DNA from: Nymphaea colorata
Lineage: Eukaryota > Streptophyta > Magnoliopsida > Nymphaeales > Nymphaeaceae
Assembly (NCBI RefSeq): GCF_008831285.2
Contig: NC_045143.1
Location: forward strand, 6,953,503-7,017,502
Direction: 5' to 3'
DNA length: 64,000 bases
The first letter of the stretch is position 1. Each line of letters begins with the position of its first letter. A program made the translations under genes and the position numbers. Below are positions 37,101-50,150 of this stretch, piece after piece. The notes under the pieces were generated by a model that saw nothing but the letters and a program-made list of their open reading frames with translations, did not search any database and was not told the origin of the DNA.

Positions 37101-39634
37101 AAATTTCTCTTTCGAGGGCCAACTTAGCCTTAACTTCTGAAAAGTGCTTCACATAGTCCCATCATTTACTGTTTACCTCAAGCTAAGCTTTCAAAGAAAA
37201 GTGATACTGCATATATAGATGCCATGCACAGAACTTGAAAATGAAAATTGGTGCCGTACCTAGTTGCCTGCACAACCAATGTGTTATAAGTAAGTGGAGT
37301 TCGAGTTATAGCAATGCAATAATCTCTTTTAATCTGGGTGATTTTTTTTTGGCAATTTTTAAACTTACAAAAGGAAAAAAAGTCAGGCCAAATGGAAAGG
37401 TGGTAAACTAACTTAGATTTGGTCTATTGAGTCAGACCTTATACAGCTTGACTCGATTTCGGTAAGTTATGAGTCAAGTCAAGCGTAAGCTCTTGACTTA
37501 GCTCGAGTGTAGCTCTAATTGTAGATCGCTTCCTTTTTAAACGACCATAAATATTCTAATCATTCCGACATCAAAGAACCGCGTTGGACCATGTCGAGGA
37601 GACGATGACTGATGAGTTGTATTGCCTTTCCAGATCAGATCATAAATACCTTCCGTTCGGGGCCCAACTTTTGCATGTGGAATATGATATCTACAACTGT
37701 ACATCATGCCCTCAATTTGGTTATACACAGGGATATATTTATTAACATTCGAAATATTTTTTTATATCAAACTAAAAAGAAAGTCACAAAGTTGACGGAG
37801 TCTATTTTTAATTGCCCAAAAGAAATCGTCATGTCACAAAGTTGACTAGGTCTATAAATTATGATCTGACAGTTGATCGTACACGACAACTTGGCCTAGT
37901 GATAAAAGCCTGAATTACTGCAACACAGCGTAACTTTATCTTCCTCATTCCTATGCACAATCCAGCAATTTTAATACTGAAAGAAAAATAATTTGATGCA
38001 TGGAAACATTCATGAGATCTGCAATTGCAAATCACGGCGTCAATTTGGCCATACAAAAGGATATATTTATGCCGTTTGAAATATTTTTTATCTCAAATTG
38101 AAAGAAGGTCACAAAATTCACTAACTACTTTTTAATAATTGTCCAGAAGGAATCAAATCACAAAGTTGAATCCATGAAATCATTATTGTAGGACGGACAC
38201 CGGATTCTCTATCCGTACTGACCAGAACTACAAATATATGTTAATCAGTACTAATTCAGGATTCAAACTTGTAAGGTGTCTAGGACGGGTGACAACCAGC
38301 TCGAGATTGAGCTTGACTTGTTAAAGCTCGGCTCTTGAACGAGTTTAAGCTGAGTCATTTGCTAAACGAGTCCAGCTCGAGTTCATTAGTCGACTCATTC
38401 AAATAATCGAATTGAGTTCGAGCTCAACATGTAACTGATGAGTTGAACTTGAACTTTAAACAAGTCGATATATTCAAACGAGTTTATGAGTTTGTCATGC
38501 CTTAATCGAGTCGAACTTAAGTTTGTCCAGCCTTAATCAAGTCGACCTTGAGCTCAACAAGTAACAATGAATATCAATTCTATTCAAACGAGTTTATCGA
38601 ACCTTAATCGAGTCTAGATCTAGCTCAACATGTAATTGTCGAATCGAGTTGCTTCCGTCGAGCTATTCTCTAGCTCAAACCGAATCGAGCTCGAGGTTTC
38701 ATTAGTCAAGCCGAGCTCAAGCTTACTGAACTTGAGCTTGACTTGGCTCATGTTCACCTGTTTATAGTCATGAAATTATTGGTTGTTTGATGATCTCCAA
38801 ACGAATCACCAAAATTATACCTATTATTTTTTGGCTAATAAAGATGAGGGCTTAACCCTTTTACCTTTGGGTGAGCAGGAAGTTAACAACCTATTGTTTA
38901 AAAAAACCCAAAAGACTCTTTTATTTCTCTTGCCTCTAAAGTTTAAGACTGTATGAGAACTAGGTGAAATATGACACACCTTTTAACTCAAGGGTCATGA
39001 TGAATCCAAAAGAATAAGACATACAACAATCAAATAGTAACATGATTTCTACGTGCCCTCCATGCCTGCCCAACAAGCTATACTATGCCTCTTGAGGGCA
39101 GGCACCACTTTTCCTTGACAGGAATCGCCAAAGAGCGGCTTATACCATGCGTCTACGCTGTTGCACTTTGCAAGCATTAGTCACATAAGAACTAAAGCAG
39201 ATACGGTGAGGGAGAGCGCTGCTGTGAGGTGGCATTGTACGAGAAATTAAAGAAGTGCAATTACAAAAGGTTTCACCACCTTTATGTGGCAGAATTAAAA
39301 GTGCAATTACACTTAAACTTGAAAATGATTAAAGTCCACAAAAACCTGTTTAACTGAATATATAATACGATCCATAAGAATTAAACACTAAAATGCTTGA
39401 AATCTCATAGGTCATAGAGTTCTCAACCACACAATTTACTAGCGCCCTGTTGTCTGCGATATGGTTCTCGTTGACGTTCTAATAAGAGCTCGGCTTCACT
39501 GTTCAGGTCTCGTATACAAAGAAACAAACTTGTCCATCCGCAGCAAATGGGGAAAAATAACCAATACATGTCTTCTAAGCACACAGTTCAAGGAATCAAG
39601 TCACCCTGTTTTCTTGTACATATTGACAACCAAT
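37101..39634. other. Intergenic stretch between genes 3 and 4
   Basis: No gene is seen. It includes a diverged direct repeat (about 37730-37850 against 38050-38170, roughly 318 bp apart, sharing GGATATATTTAT, GAAATATTTTT and GTCACAAA words). A 470-bp low-complexity block (38290-38760) is rich in GAGCTCGAG and TCGAGTT words. Confidence 0.55.
38290..38760. repeat. Degenerate GAGCTCGAG-rich repeat
   Basis: Short words around GAGCTCGAG, AGCTCGA and AATCGAGT recur irregularly on both strands. Similar words appear at 62765-62810 and 63110-63270 and in the ends of the hAT-like element at 58790-59029. This is probably decayed transposon-derived sequence common in plant genomes. Confidence 0.6.
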
Positions 39635-42600
39635 TCAGGACGATAGACAGCTTGCCAAAAGAAGATATATCGCCACTGAAATTGCAGTTACAGTGTAACT
39701 GTTCTTGAGACCAGTTGCAGAGTTACTGCCTTTGCTGCCCGCCGTAGCGCTACTGCTACTGCTACTGTTGCTGCTCTCTTGTTGGTTGCATCCATCTTGT
39801 TGGCAAATTAGAGGATTGTTGTCAATCCTTTAAATGGTGAAAAATGAAAAAGTTAGTCCGACCTTCTGGACGAAAAATATGTGTAGTATTTTTTGAGCTT
39901 CTTAGATTGCGACAAACCTTAACATGACTTCTCCATTCTTCACTTTTTCCTGCAAGCCATTGGGGATCGATCCAGAGAGACTGTTGCTTGATAGATCTCT
40001 GAATTGAAGCAATAATTGCCATGTAAAAAGAATTACTGATATCCACTACTGAACCAGCACCTTAATTTGAACCAGTACTCACATGTTGATCAAATTGGGC
40101 ATCTCCTGTAGGAATGGTGGCACTGGTCCCTGCAGGTTGTTCCTTGATAAGTTCCTGAAATAAGATGAGGAACAGAAAAAGCGATCATGTTTGTGTCGAT
40201 GTGGTTGCTACCCAGAAATTTAGGTTCGCAATCTAAATATCAAATTCAGTCATGGACTCACAATGTCTTAAGCTCAGTCAGTTTAGAAATATGGTCGACG
40301 ATTTCGCCACTTAGCCCACCATTAGAAAGATCCCTGAAAATGAATTTTCCTCAAATATAAATGAGTTGAGAGGGAAATTTCATACGAATCATGTTCTGAA
40401 GGGACAAAGTTCTTACAAAGTCACTATCCATGGTCTCGAATCATTGCCACAGGTCAAGCCATCCCATGGAGAATTGTCAGGAAGACAAGGATCACCAATC
40501 CAATTTCTCTTTAGTTGATAGTACTCTTTGATGGCCGTGATAGCAGTAACTGCCCAAAAGAGTTTGAAAATTTCCAAAAGTGGAAGAATTAAAAAGTAAG
40601 AACCATCAATCAAAACTTTGAACTAGACATCGTTATGTGAGCGAAATTGCCAAAGCTACCCGACAAGTCCACATACCATCAGAGAGAATAAAAAGAAACT
40701 TCCATACAGATTGTGGGGTGTGCAAAATTGTAAATACATTGGAACCTTATTTCCGTCTGAATTTCGGGCCTCCATACAGAGCCTAAAATACTGCTAGGCT
40801 GCTCAATTCTACCGACCTGAGCTGCACTCCAGTTCTGATCTAGGCAAGTTGTGAAATGAGGTAAACTTCATGATGGTGAATAGTCTGAAACTATTTACTT
40901 CACTAATAAAATATGGTTGTCGAGTCTTCTAGTTTATTTTCCCTAGTCAAATGGAACCGGATGATCTTCAATGGTAACTTTTCAAAGTTTTTTTGGATTC
41001 TGCAGTGCAACTGGCCCAAGCTTAGAAGCAGAAGGGTATTCTGAAAGGTACAAGAGGAAGGCTTTCCTGCGAAAATTGTGAGAGCCACTATGACTTCAAT
41101 TTATTCCTTCGGTTCGACCCCTGTTTCTGGAGGACGTACATTTTTTGTAGTTCTTCCACGACGAATATGATATTGATGATGGTCATAATGATGAAGCAAA
41201 AGAATGGGAAAAAAGGGAAACAAGAAAATGGAAAGAAAAGCAAAGAGGAGAATAGGCTAGTTAATAGACTATCAGAAAAAAGAGCTAGTTAATAAGCGTC
41301 GTTGCACACACCATCTCCGGCATCAGTAGTAGAGCCACTGAGAGTCAGGACTTCGTACACCTCGAAGGAGTTGAGGACGGCGCCCTCGTCCGAATCATTG
41401 GCCGATTGTATGGAGAATGTAAACTGGGGGGCGCTTGAGGGAGAGGTTGAGTATAGAATACTGGGCGAGAGGTTTGAAACGTTGACCTCACCCCAGTATT
41501 GCCCATTCTCGAGAACCTGCATTTGCCTCTGTGTACCAGACAACGTCGGCAATATGTCCGCGAATTCCAAGAAAACATAGAAGCTACGGTCGGCTCCCCC
41601 AAGCCAGCTGATGTTTATTCCACCAAGCTGGTAGACAGCAGTCTGCATTACAACAGAGGGCAACGCAAAGAATGGGCTCCTTTCACTCTCCACTATCTTC
41701 TCACTGGTGTTGTAGGGTGTCCCGTATGAATCGTAGTCCGGCGTCCATATACGATCGAAGCGGTCATCTGGGTACCTGCGATGGGGTATTTGGCAGTTGC
41801 AGTTTCAGTCAACTCCTCAAACAACGATGCCAGAATTTGAAAATTCAAAACGACGCAGCATTTTAGTTTTTGCGTGAGAAACTGATATTGACATCATCAA
41901 TTTTAGCAAGGCAAGACTACAGAAAGGGCAACAGGCGTTACAAGCCAAAAAGGACTTCAACCAGTTATCTCAGAGACTAAATTGTAAGAAGGAAAATTGA
42001 GGATGTTCGGTAAACTCTGTAGAAGAACAAGAAAAGAAAAGAAATGCACCTCACGTATCCAGTGGCTCCAAGATTTACTCGTCGGAAAGTTGTTAGTGCA
42101 ACCAAGGCAGAGCTATTGGCAGGTGCGTAGACGTCATCAGTCAGTGGCCGGAGCTTCAAATAAGAAATGAAAGGCGTTCCGCCTCCCGTTTCGACAAGAC
42201 ATAGATGGGTATAAGATGCTTCTGCTTGCACAATGATCTCGGACCTATATTGATGAGTTACGTTGTCCAATTTTATGTTGTCCCACAAGTCCACGCCCAG
42301 GTACAAGTCGAAACTTGGGGGAGTGTTGAGCCCGTCATAATTGCCATACATGAACGCCACTCGAATGAAGTACCTTGCCCCAATTGTAGCCGGAAAATAG
42401 TAACAGTTTCTTGTGTAATTTGGGAATGCTCTCACCGTCTGGTATCTCTTGTTCGTCTCCTTTAACTCAGGATCAACTTGCCTGTTGACTCCAGTGTCTA
42501 CAAACCCATCATCAGACACGTATGTGAGATTGTCATTCTCATCAACATAACTTGGACTCTCAGTCAGCCCGCAGTCGATGCTTATAAACCCTGCCACATA

Positions 42601-44025
42601 TAATTTTCGAAGGTATTAGAGGCGTCAAGAATTTTCTCTATCAAAAGAAAACGAGCAAGAGCACACCTGCTTCTTAGTATTTATTTAACCCCCTTCTTTC
42701 ACCGCCAGCACACACACACAAGGAAGAGAGAGAGAGAGAGAGAGAGAGAACATAATGGGAATTCATTAACACAATTGAATGATGAATAGTCACCAAGAAA
42801 CAAAAAGCAAAAAATCAGCAAAAAACAAAAAAATAAATAATAAATAAATAAGCCACAAAACAAAGAAAAGAAGAAAGAATGATGAAAAGAAAGATCGAAA
42901 AACTAATATGTGGCTAGGCGAAGTGCAAGATGCATATCAGCCTTTACCAAGTAGTTAAACAGAGTCTGCTGATGCTGCTGTATCTCTCAACATCCTATTG
43001 CGCTACTGTCAAATCCGCTACCAATAATTGATAAGCCATGGCCGTTAGATATATTACAACTCCAGAAGCGGGTCGTCCCCCCGGGTTCCACCACCAACCA
43101 AGTGAGATATATTACAACTCCAAACTCTTGCTCTTTCTCTTCATCGAATGTAGACAAATAATGGTACACTCTTTTCTTTTGTGGGTTGAAGGACGACCTG
43201 TTTGATTTTAAAACTAATGGCGCTTCCAATAAAACTTATGAAATGCATTTACTTGCCAGATCAGAAAAAGTTATTGGCTCCTCGTGGACGGCTTGGAGAG
43301 AGAGAAAAGGAAATATTTTGTTTAGAAAAAAAAAATACAGAATGGTGATGATTTAATGAACCTCAGTAACTGCTGATTGCTTCAACTTGGGGTTCAGAAC
43401 AGGCAACAACAGGGAACACAAACGGGGAGCTGAAGGAAGCTCCTTCCTGGAATGGAAGCTGCAAGGTGTAGGTTGAACTTGACTCCTGAATTACAATTCA
43501 GCAGGTGGTGTAGGCATCTACTGCAAACAAATGGCTAAGCATTACACCCAGAAACAAATTTTCTCCACTGGCGCTCCCCATCCCTCATTTTTTGAGAAGA
43601 TTATAGCCCTTACTAAACTGGACTGTAGGCTTCTACAGGCTCGGAAAGATTCCTGGTGGTTGTTTCTTCTTGCAGAATGCATGGAAACGAAGTTCAGATT
43701 CTGCAACGGAGCCGCTAAAGCTCATAAACTAGTAGAAACCAAGACCAACCCCCAGTTTTCGGAACCAGGAAAAACATTTCGTTTCTTTCTGATCTTTTGG
43801 AAACCATTTTCGTAGTTGATTCTTCACCTGCTAATTGCCTGAATTCATGTGTACTTGGTAAACTTTTACATATATCACTGAGTAGACATAGTAGAATATG
43901 TGATTCCAACATGGCTACACCATGCAGAAGAAAGGAGACAGAAAGTCCTTACCTGTCTGTGCTCCGACGAGGAAGAAAAGGGCAGCACTGCAGAGGAGAA
44001 AGAAAAGACCACGCCGACCCATCAT
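39635..44025 (-). CDS. Gene 4: kinase-less malectin-like LRR protein with GPI-type tail
   Basis: With the nearest 5' module the exons are 43953-44025, 42050-42590, 41312-41775, 40417-40549, 40262-40333, 40083-40154, 39918-39998, 39635-39827. Phases fit and the 1629-nt total gives 542 residues. Signal peptide MMGRRGLFFLLCSAALFFLV ends near GAQTG. The malectin-like domain has FISIDCGL, RNCYYFPA, FDRIWTPD, VVMQTAVY and SANDSDEGAVLNSFE. The LRR cap is NWIGDPCLP and three LRR exons follow. Exon 8 encodes NPLIC, a Ser/Asn-rich linker, small residues (GSNSATG) fit for a GPI attachment site, and a 20-residue hydrophobic end YTVTAISVAIYLLLASCLSS, then TGA. No kinase exon lies downstream before gene 3. 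Two further copies of exons 1-2 stand upstream (47011-47083 with 45110-45650; 50078-50150 with 48167-48707), so transcription may start at any of three promoters. Confidence 0.86.
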
Positions 44026-44898
44026 CACCTCCGATCGACGCCTCAATTGTCGCAAGAAAACAGAATGAAGCACTTCGCTTTCTTATGTATGGACTAGAGG
44101 TGGAGAGGTCAAGATCTCCACACCAAGCAAACGGAAGATGACCGGAATTCAAAAGCAGCTAAGTCCACTACAAGTCTTTTGCAGATGGTTGCCCCTTGAT
44201 GGCAGTCTTCAATTGATGATTCCCACAGCATTGAAGCGATCTGTGAAGTTGACTCATTCTGCAGGAAGCTGCATGCCTTGACTTGGTCCTACCACTTTAA
44301 ATGACTACGTGTAATGACACTGCATAGACGTTGGGTTAACAGTTGGCCAAGTCTAATCCTTTCATCTTGCAATTTAGATTTTAAAAGTTCTCGTTCACTA
44401 GAAATCGTAAAATTTACCAATTTAGTGAGAAGCAAGGCCTGAAGCAGGGGCGAACAAACGAGACTAAATTATAAATTTATATTGAAAAAATATTTTCTAA
44501 AACTAAGGGACCAGGCTCAAAGGATGACCCACTCACTCACTTGAGTGAGGGGGCCAAGAAAAGAGGAAGGGCACCTGACCGTTTTTGAATAAAAGAAAGA
44601 GGGAACGAGAGTACCCTTCTCGAACTGAACTCTCTTGACACCAGCAAGAGGGGCAACGTGAGTATGTGCCAACTGTGAAGGAAGGAAGGAAGAAAGAGAA
44701 GGAAGAAAGAGAAGGAAGAACAAGGCAGTGGGCTTGTGCTCAGTATGAGTACATGTGCAGGGAAAGGAAATGAAGAAAACAAGAGGAATGTTGATGATCT
44801 CTTTTGTAGTTTTTGTAGTTTTTTTTTCATGTGTTCATATTTTGTTAGGAAGATTTATGCTATTTTTTGCAAGAAGAATAACACATATTGATGTCATT
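44026..44898 (-). promoter_or_regulatory. Gene 4 promoter region in unit 1 (also at about 47084-47955 and 50151-50999)
   Basis: About 870 bp upstream of each exon-1 copy are repeated with the exons. The region holds TTGACTCATT (44249-44258 in unit 1) and CTTGACTTGGTCC (44277-44289), shared with the flanks of genes 2 and 3. In unit 3 the first site reads TTGGCTCATT, so its W-box core is lost while units 1 and 2 keep it. Confidence 0.5.
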
Positions 44899-45109
44899 GA
44901 AAATTCAAAACGACGCAGCATTTTAGTTTTTGCGTGAGAAACTGATATTGACATCATCAATTTTAGCAAGGCAAGACTACAGAAAGGGCAACAGGCGTTA
45001 CAAGCCAAAAAGGACTTCAACCAGTTATCTCAGAGACTAAATTGTAAGAAGGAAAATTGAGGATGTTCGGTAAACTCTGTAGAAGAACAAGAAAAGAAAA
45101 GAAATGCAC

Positions 45110-47083
45110 CTCACGTATCCAGTGGCTCCAAGATTTACTCGTCGGAAAGTTGTTAGTGCAACCAAGGCAGAGCTATTGGCAGGTGCGTAGACGTCATCAG
45201 TCAGTGGCCGGAGCTTCAAATAAGAAATGAAAGGCGTTCCGCCTCCCGTTTCGACAAGACATAGATGGGTATAAGATGCTTCTGCTTGCACAATGATCTC
45301 GGACCTATATTGATGAGTTACGTTGTCCAATTTTATGTTGTTCCACAAGTCCACGCCCAGGTACAAGTCGAAACTTGGGGGAGTGTTGAGCCCGTCATAA
45401 TTGCCATACATGAACGCCGCTCGAATGAAGTACCTTGCCCCAATTGTAGCCGGAAAATAGTAACAGTTTCTTGTGTAATTTGGGAATGCTCTCACCGTCT
45501 GGTATCTCTTGTTCGTCTCCTTTAACTCAGGATCAACTTGCCTGTTGACTCCAGTGTCTACAAACCCATCATCAGACACGTATGTGAGATTGTCATTCTC
45601 ATCAACATAACTTGGACTCTCAGTCAGCCCGCAGTCGATGCTTATAAACCCTGCCACATATAATTTTCGAAGGTATTAGAGGCGTCAAGAATTTTCTCTA
45701 TCAAAAGAAAACGAGCAAGAGCACACCTGCTTCTTAGTATTTATTTAACCCCCTTCTTTCACCGCCAGCACACACACACAAGGAAGCGAGAGAGAGAGAG
45801 AGAGAGAGAACATAATGGGAATTCATTAACACAATTGAATGATGAATAGTCACCAAGAAACAAAAAGCAAAAAATCAGCAAAAAACAAAAAAATAAATAA
45901 TAAATAAATAAGCCACAAAACAAAGAAAAGAAGAAAGAATGATGAAAAGAAAGATCGAAAAACTAATATGTGGCTAGGCGAAGTGCAAGATGCATATCAG
46001 CCTTTACCAAGTAGTTAAACAGAGTCTGCTGATGCTGCTGTATCTCTCAACATCCTATTGCGCTACTGTCAAATCCGCTACCAATAATTGATAAGCCATG
46101 GCCGTTAGATATATTACAACTCCAGAAGCGGGTCGTCCCCCGGGTTCCACCACCAACCAAGTGAGATATATTACAACTCCAAACTCTTGCTCTTTCTCTT
46201 CATCGAATGTAGACAAATAATGGTACACTCTTTTCTTTTGTGGGTTGAAGGACGACCTGTTTGATTTTAAAACTAATGGCGCTTCCAATAAAACTTATGA
46301 AATGCATTTACTTGCCAGATCAGAAAAAGTTATTGGCTCCTCGTGGACGGCTTGGAGAGAGAGAAAAGGAAATATTTTGTTTAGAAAAAAAAAATACAGA
46401 ATGGTGATGATTTAATGAACCTCAGTAACTGCTGATTGCTTCAACTTGGGGTTCAGAACAGGCAACAACAGGGAACACAAACGGGGAGCTGAAGGAAGCT
46501 CCTTCCTGGAATGGAAGCTGCAAGGTGTAGGTTGAACTTGACTCCTGAATTACAATTCAGCAGGTGGTGTAGGCATCTACTGCAAACAAATGGCTAAGCA
46601 TTACACCCAGAAACAAATTTTCTCCACTGGCGCTCCCCATCCCTCATTTTTTGAGAAGATTATAGCCCTTACTAAACTGGACTGTAGGCTTCTACAGGCT
46701 CGGAAAGATTCCTGGTGGTTGTTTCTTCTTGCAGAATGCATGGAAACGAAGTTCAGATTCTGCAACGGAGCCGCTAAAGCTCATAAACTAGTAGAAACCA
46801 AGACCAACCCCAGTTTTCGGAACCAGGAAAAACATTTCGTTTCTTTCTGATCTTTTGGAAACCATTTTCGTAGTTGATTCTTCACCTGCTAATTGCCTGA
46901 ATTCATGTGTACTTGGTAAACTTTTACATATATCACTGAGTAGACATAGTAGAATATGTGATTCCAACATGGCTACACCATGCAGAAGAAAGGAGACAGA
47001 AAGTCCTTACCTGTCTGTGCTCCGACGAGGAAGAAAAGGGCAGCACTGCAGAGGAGAAAGAAAAGACCACGCCGACCCATCAT
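45110..47083 (-). CDS. Extra copy of gene 4 exons 1-2 (unit 2)
   Basis: Exon 1 is 47011-47083 (73 nt, same signal peptide as unit 1) and exon 2 is 45110-45650 (541 nt). Both have intact splice sites and open frames. Relative to unit 1 the malectin half has two replacements, Val to Ala in R(V/A)AFMYGNYDG and Asp to Asn in LW(D/N)NIKL, which it shares with unit 3. Used alone it lacks exon 3 onward. A transcript from here must either skip exons 1-2 of unit 1 and splice to exon 3 at 41775, or encode a truncated protein ending in intron 2. Confidence 0.7.
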
Positions 47084-48166
47084 CACCTCCGATCGACGCC
47101 TCAATTGTCGCAAGAAAACAGAATGAAGCACTTCGCTTTCTTATGTATGGACTAGAGGTGGAGAGGTCAAGATCTCCACACCAAGCAAACGGAAGATGAC
47201 CGGAATTCAAAAGCAGCTAAGTCCACTACAAGTCTTTTGCAGATGGTTGCCCCTTGATGGCAGTCTTCAATTGATGATTCCCACAGCATTGAAGCGATCT
47301 GTGAAGTTGACTCATTCTGCAGGAAGCTGCATGCCTTGACTTGGTCCTACCACTTTAAATGACTACGTGTAATGACACTGCATAGACGTTGGGTTAACAG
47401 TTGGCCAAGTCTAATCCTTTCATCTTGCAATTTAGATTTTAAAAGTTCTCGTTCACTAGAAATCGTAAAATTTACCAATTTAGTGAGAAGCAAGGCCTGA
47501 AGCAGGGGCGAACAAACGAGACTAAATTATAAATTTATATTGAAAAAATATTTTCTAAAACTAAGGGACCAGGCTCAAAGGATGACCCACTCACTCACTT
47601 GAGTGAGGGGGCCAAGAAAAGAGGAAGGGCACCTGACCGTTTTTGAATAAAAGAAAGAGGGAACGAGAGTACCCTTCTCGAACTGAACTCTCTTGACACC
47701 AGCAAGAGGGGCAACGTGAGTATGTGCCAACTGTGAAGGAAGGAAGGAAGAAAGAGAAGGAAGAAAGAGAAGGAAGAACAAGGCAGTGGGCTTGTGCTCA
47801 GTATGAGTACATGTGCAGGGAAAGGAAATGAAGAAAACAAGAGGAATGTTGATGATCTCTTTTGTAGTTTTTGTAGTTTTTTTTCATGTGTTCATATTTT
47901 GTTAGGAAGATTTATGCTATTTTTTGCAAGAAGAATAACACATATTGATGTCATTGAAAATTCAAAACGACGCAGCATTTTAGTTTTTGCGTGAGAAACT
48001 GATATTGACATCATCAATTTTAGCAAGGCAAGACTACAGAAAGGGCAACAGGCGTTACAAGCCAAAAAGGACTTCAACCAGTTATCTCAGAGACTAAATT
48101 GTAAGAAGGAAAATTGAGGATGTTCGGTAAACTCTGTAGAAGAACAAGAAAAGAAAAGAAATGCAC

Positions 48167-50150
48167 CTCACGTATCCAGTGGCTCCAAGATTTACTCGTC
48201 GGAAAGTTGTTAGTGCAACCAAGGCAGAGCTATTGGCAGGTGCGTAGACGTCATCAGTCAGTGGCCGGAGCTTCAAATAAGAAATGAAAGGCGTTCCGCC
48301 TCCCGTTTCGACAAGACATAGATGGGTATAAGATGCTTCTGCTTGCACAATGATCTCGGACCTATATTGATGAGTTACGTTGTCCAATTTTATGTTGTTC
48401 CACAAGTCCACGCCCAGGTACAAGTCGAAACTTGGGGGAGTGTTGAGCCCGTCATAATTGCCATACATGAACGCCGCTCGAATGAAGTACCTTGCCCCAA
48501 TTGTAGCCGGAAAATAGTAACAGTTTCTTGTGTAATTTGGGAATGCTCTCACCGTCTGGTATCTCTTGTTCGTCTCCTTTAACTCAGGATCAACTTGCCT
48601 GTTGACTCCAGTGTCTACAAACCCATCATCAGACACGTATGTGAGATTGTCATTCTCATCAACATAACTTGGACTCTCAGTCAGCCCGCAGTCGATGCTT
48701 ATAAACCCTGCCACATATAATTTTCGAAGGTATTAGAGGCGTCAAGAATTTTCTCTATCAAAAGAAAACGAGCAAGAGCACACCTGCTTCTTAGTATTTA
48801 TTTAACCCCCTTCTTTCACCGCCAGCACACACACACAAGGAAGAGAGAGAGAGAGAGAGAGAACATAATGGGAATTCATTAACACAATTGAATGATGAAT
48901 AGTCACCAAGAAACAAAAAGCAAAAAATCAGCAAAAACCAAAAAATAAATAATAAATAAATAAGCCACAAAACAAAGAAAAGAAGAAAGAATGATGAAAA
49001 GAAAGATCGAAAAACTAATATGTGGCTAGGCGAAGTGCAAGATGCATATCAGCCTTTACCAAGTAGTTAAACAGAGTCTGCTGATGCTGCTGTATCTCTC
49101 AACATCCTATTGCGCTACTGTCAAATCCGCTACCAATGATTGATAAGCCATGGCCGTTAGATATATTACAACTCCAGAAGCGGGTCGTCCCCCCGGGTTC
49201 CACCACCAACCAAGTGAGATATATTACAACTCCAAACTCTTGCTCTTTCTCTTCATCGAATGTAGACAAATAATGGTACACTCTTTTCTTTTGTGGGTTG
49301 AAGGACGACCTGTTTGATTTTAAAACTAATGGCGCTTCCAATAAAACTTATGAAATGCATTTACTTGCCAGATCAGAAAAAGTTATTGGCTCCTCGTGGA
49401 CGGCTTGGAGAGAGAGAAAAGGAAATATTTTGTTTAGAAAAAAAAAATACAGAATGGTGATGATTTAATGAACCTCAGTAACTGCTGATTGCTTCAACTT
49501 GGGGTTCAGAACAGGCAACAACAGGGAACACAAACGGGGAGCTGAAGGAAGCTCCTTCGTGGATTGGAAGCTGCAAGGTGTAGGTTGAACTTGACTCGTG
49601 AATTACAATTCAGCAGGTGATTTAGGCGTCTACCGCAAATACATGGCTAAGCATTACACCCAGAAAACAAATTTTCTCCACTGGCGCTCCCCATCCCTCA
49701 TTTTTTGAGAAGATTATAGCCCTTACTAACCTTACTAAACTGGACTGCAGGCTTCTACAGGCTCAGGAAGATTCCTGGTGGTTGTCTCTTCTTGCAGAAT
49801 GCATGGAAACGAAGTTCAGATTCTGCAACGGAGCCGCTAAAGCTCATAAACTAGTAGAAACCAAAACAAACCCCCAGTTTTCGGAACCAGGAAAAACATT
49901 TCGTTTCTTTCTGATCTTTTGGAAACCATTTTCGTAGTTGATTCTTCACCTGCTAATTGCCTGAATTCATGTGTACTTGGTAAACTTTTACATATATCAC
50001 TGAGTAGACATAGTAGAATATGTGATTCCAACATGGCTACACCATGAAGAAGAAGCAAGGAGACAGAACGTCCTTACCTGTCTGTGCTCCGACGAGGAAG
50101 AAAAGGGCAGCACTGCGGAGGAGAAAGAAAAGACCACGCCGACCCATCAT
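48167..50150 (-). CDS. Extra copy of gene 4 exons 1-2 (unit 3)
   Basis: Exon 1 is 50078-50150 and exon 2 is 48167-48707. Exon 2 encodes the same protein as unit 2. Exon 1 differs by one residue in the signal peptide (Cys to Arg in the LLCSAAL stretch, from TGC to CGC), placing a charge in the hydrophobic core, which may weaken secretion. Splice sites are intact. As the outermost unit it holds the ancestral distal promoter edge. Confidence 0.68.

Noticed and set aside
42987-43229. 80-codon minus-strand frame in intron 1 of gene 4 modules
   Set aside because: Inside an intron, broken by a single C length change in unit 2, and with no known domain.
43797-44141. 114-codon plus-strand frame (also in units 2 and 3)
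   Set aside because: Runs antisense through exon 1 and the proximal promoter of gene 4; repeated only because the module is repeated.
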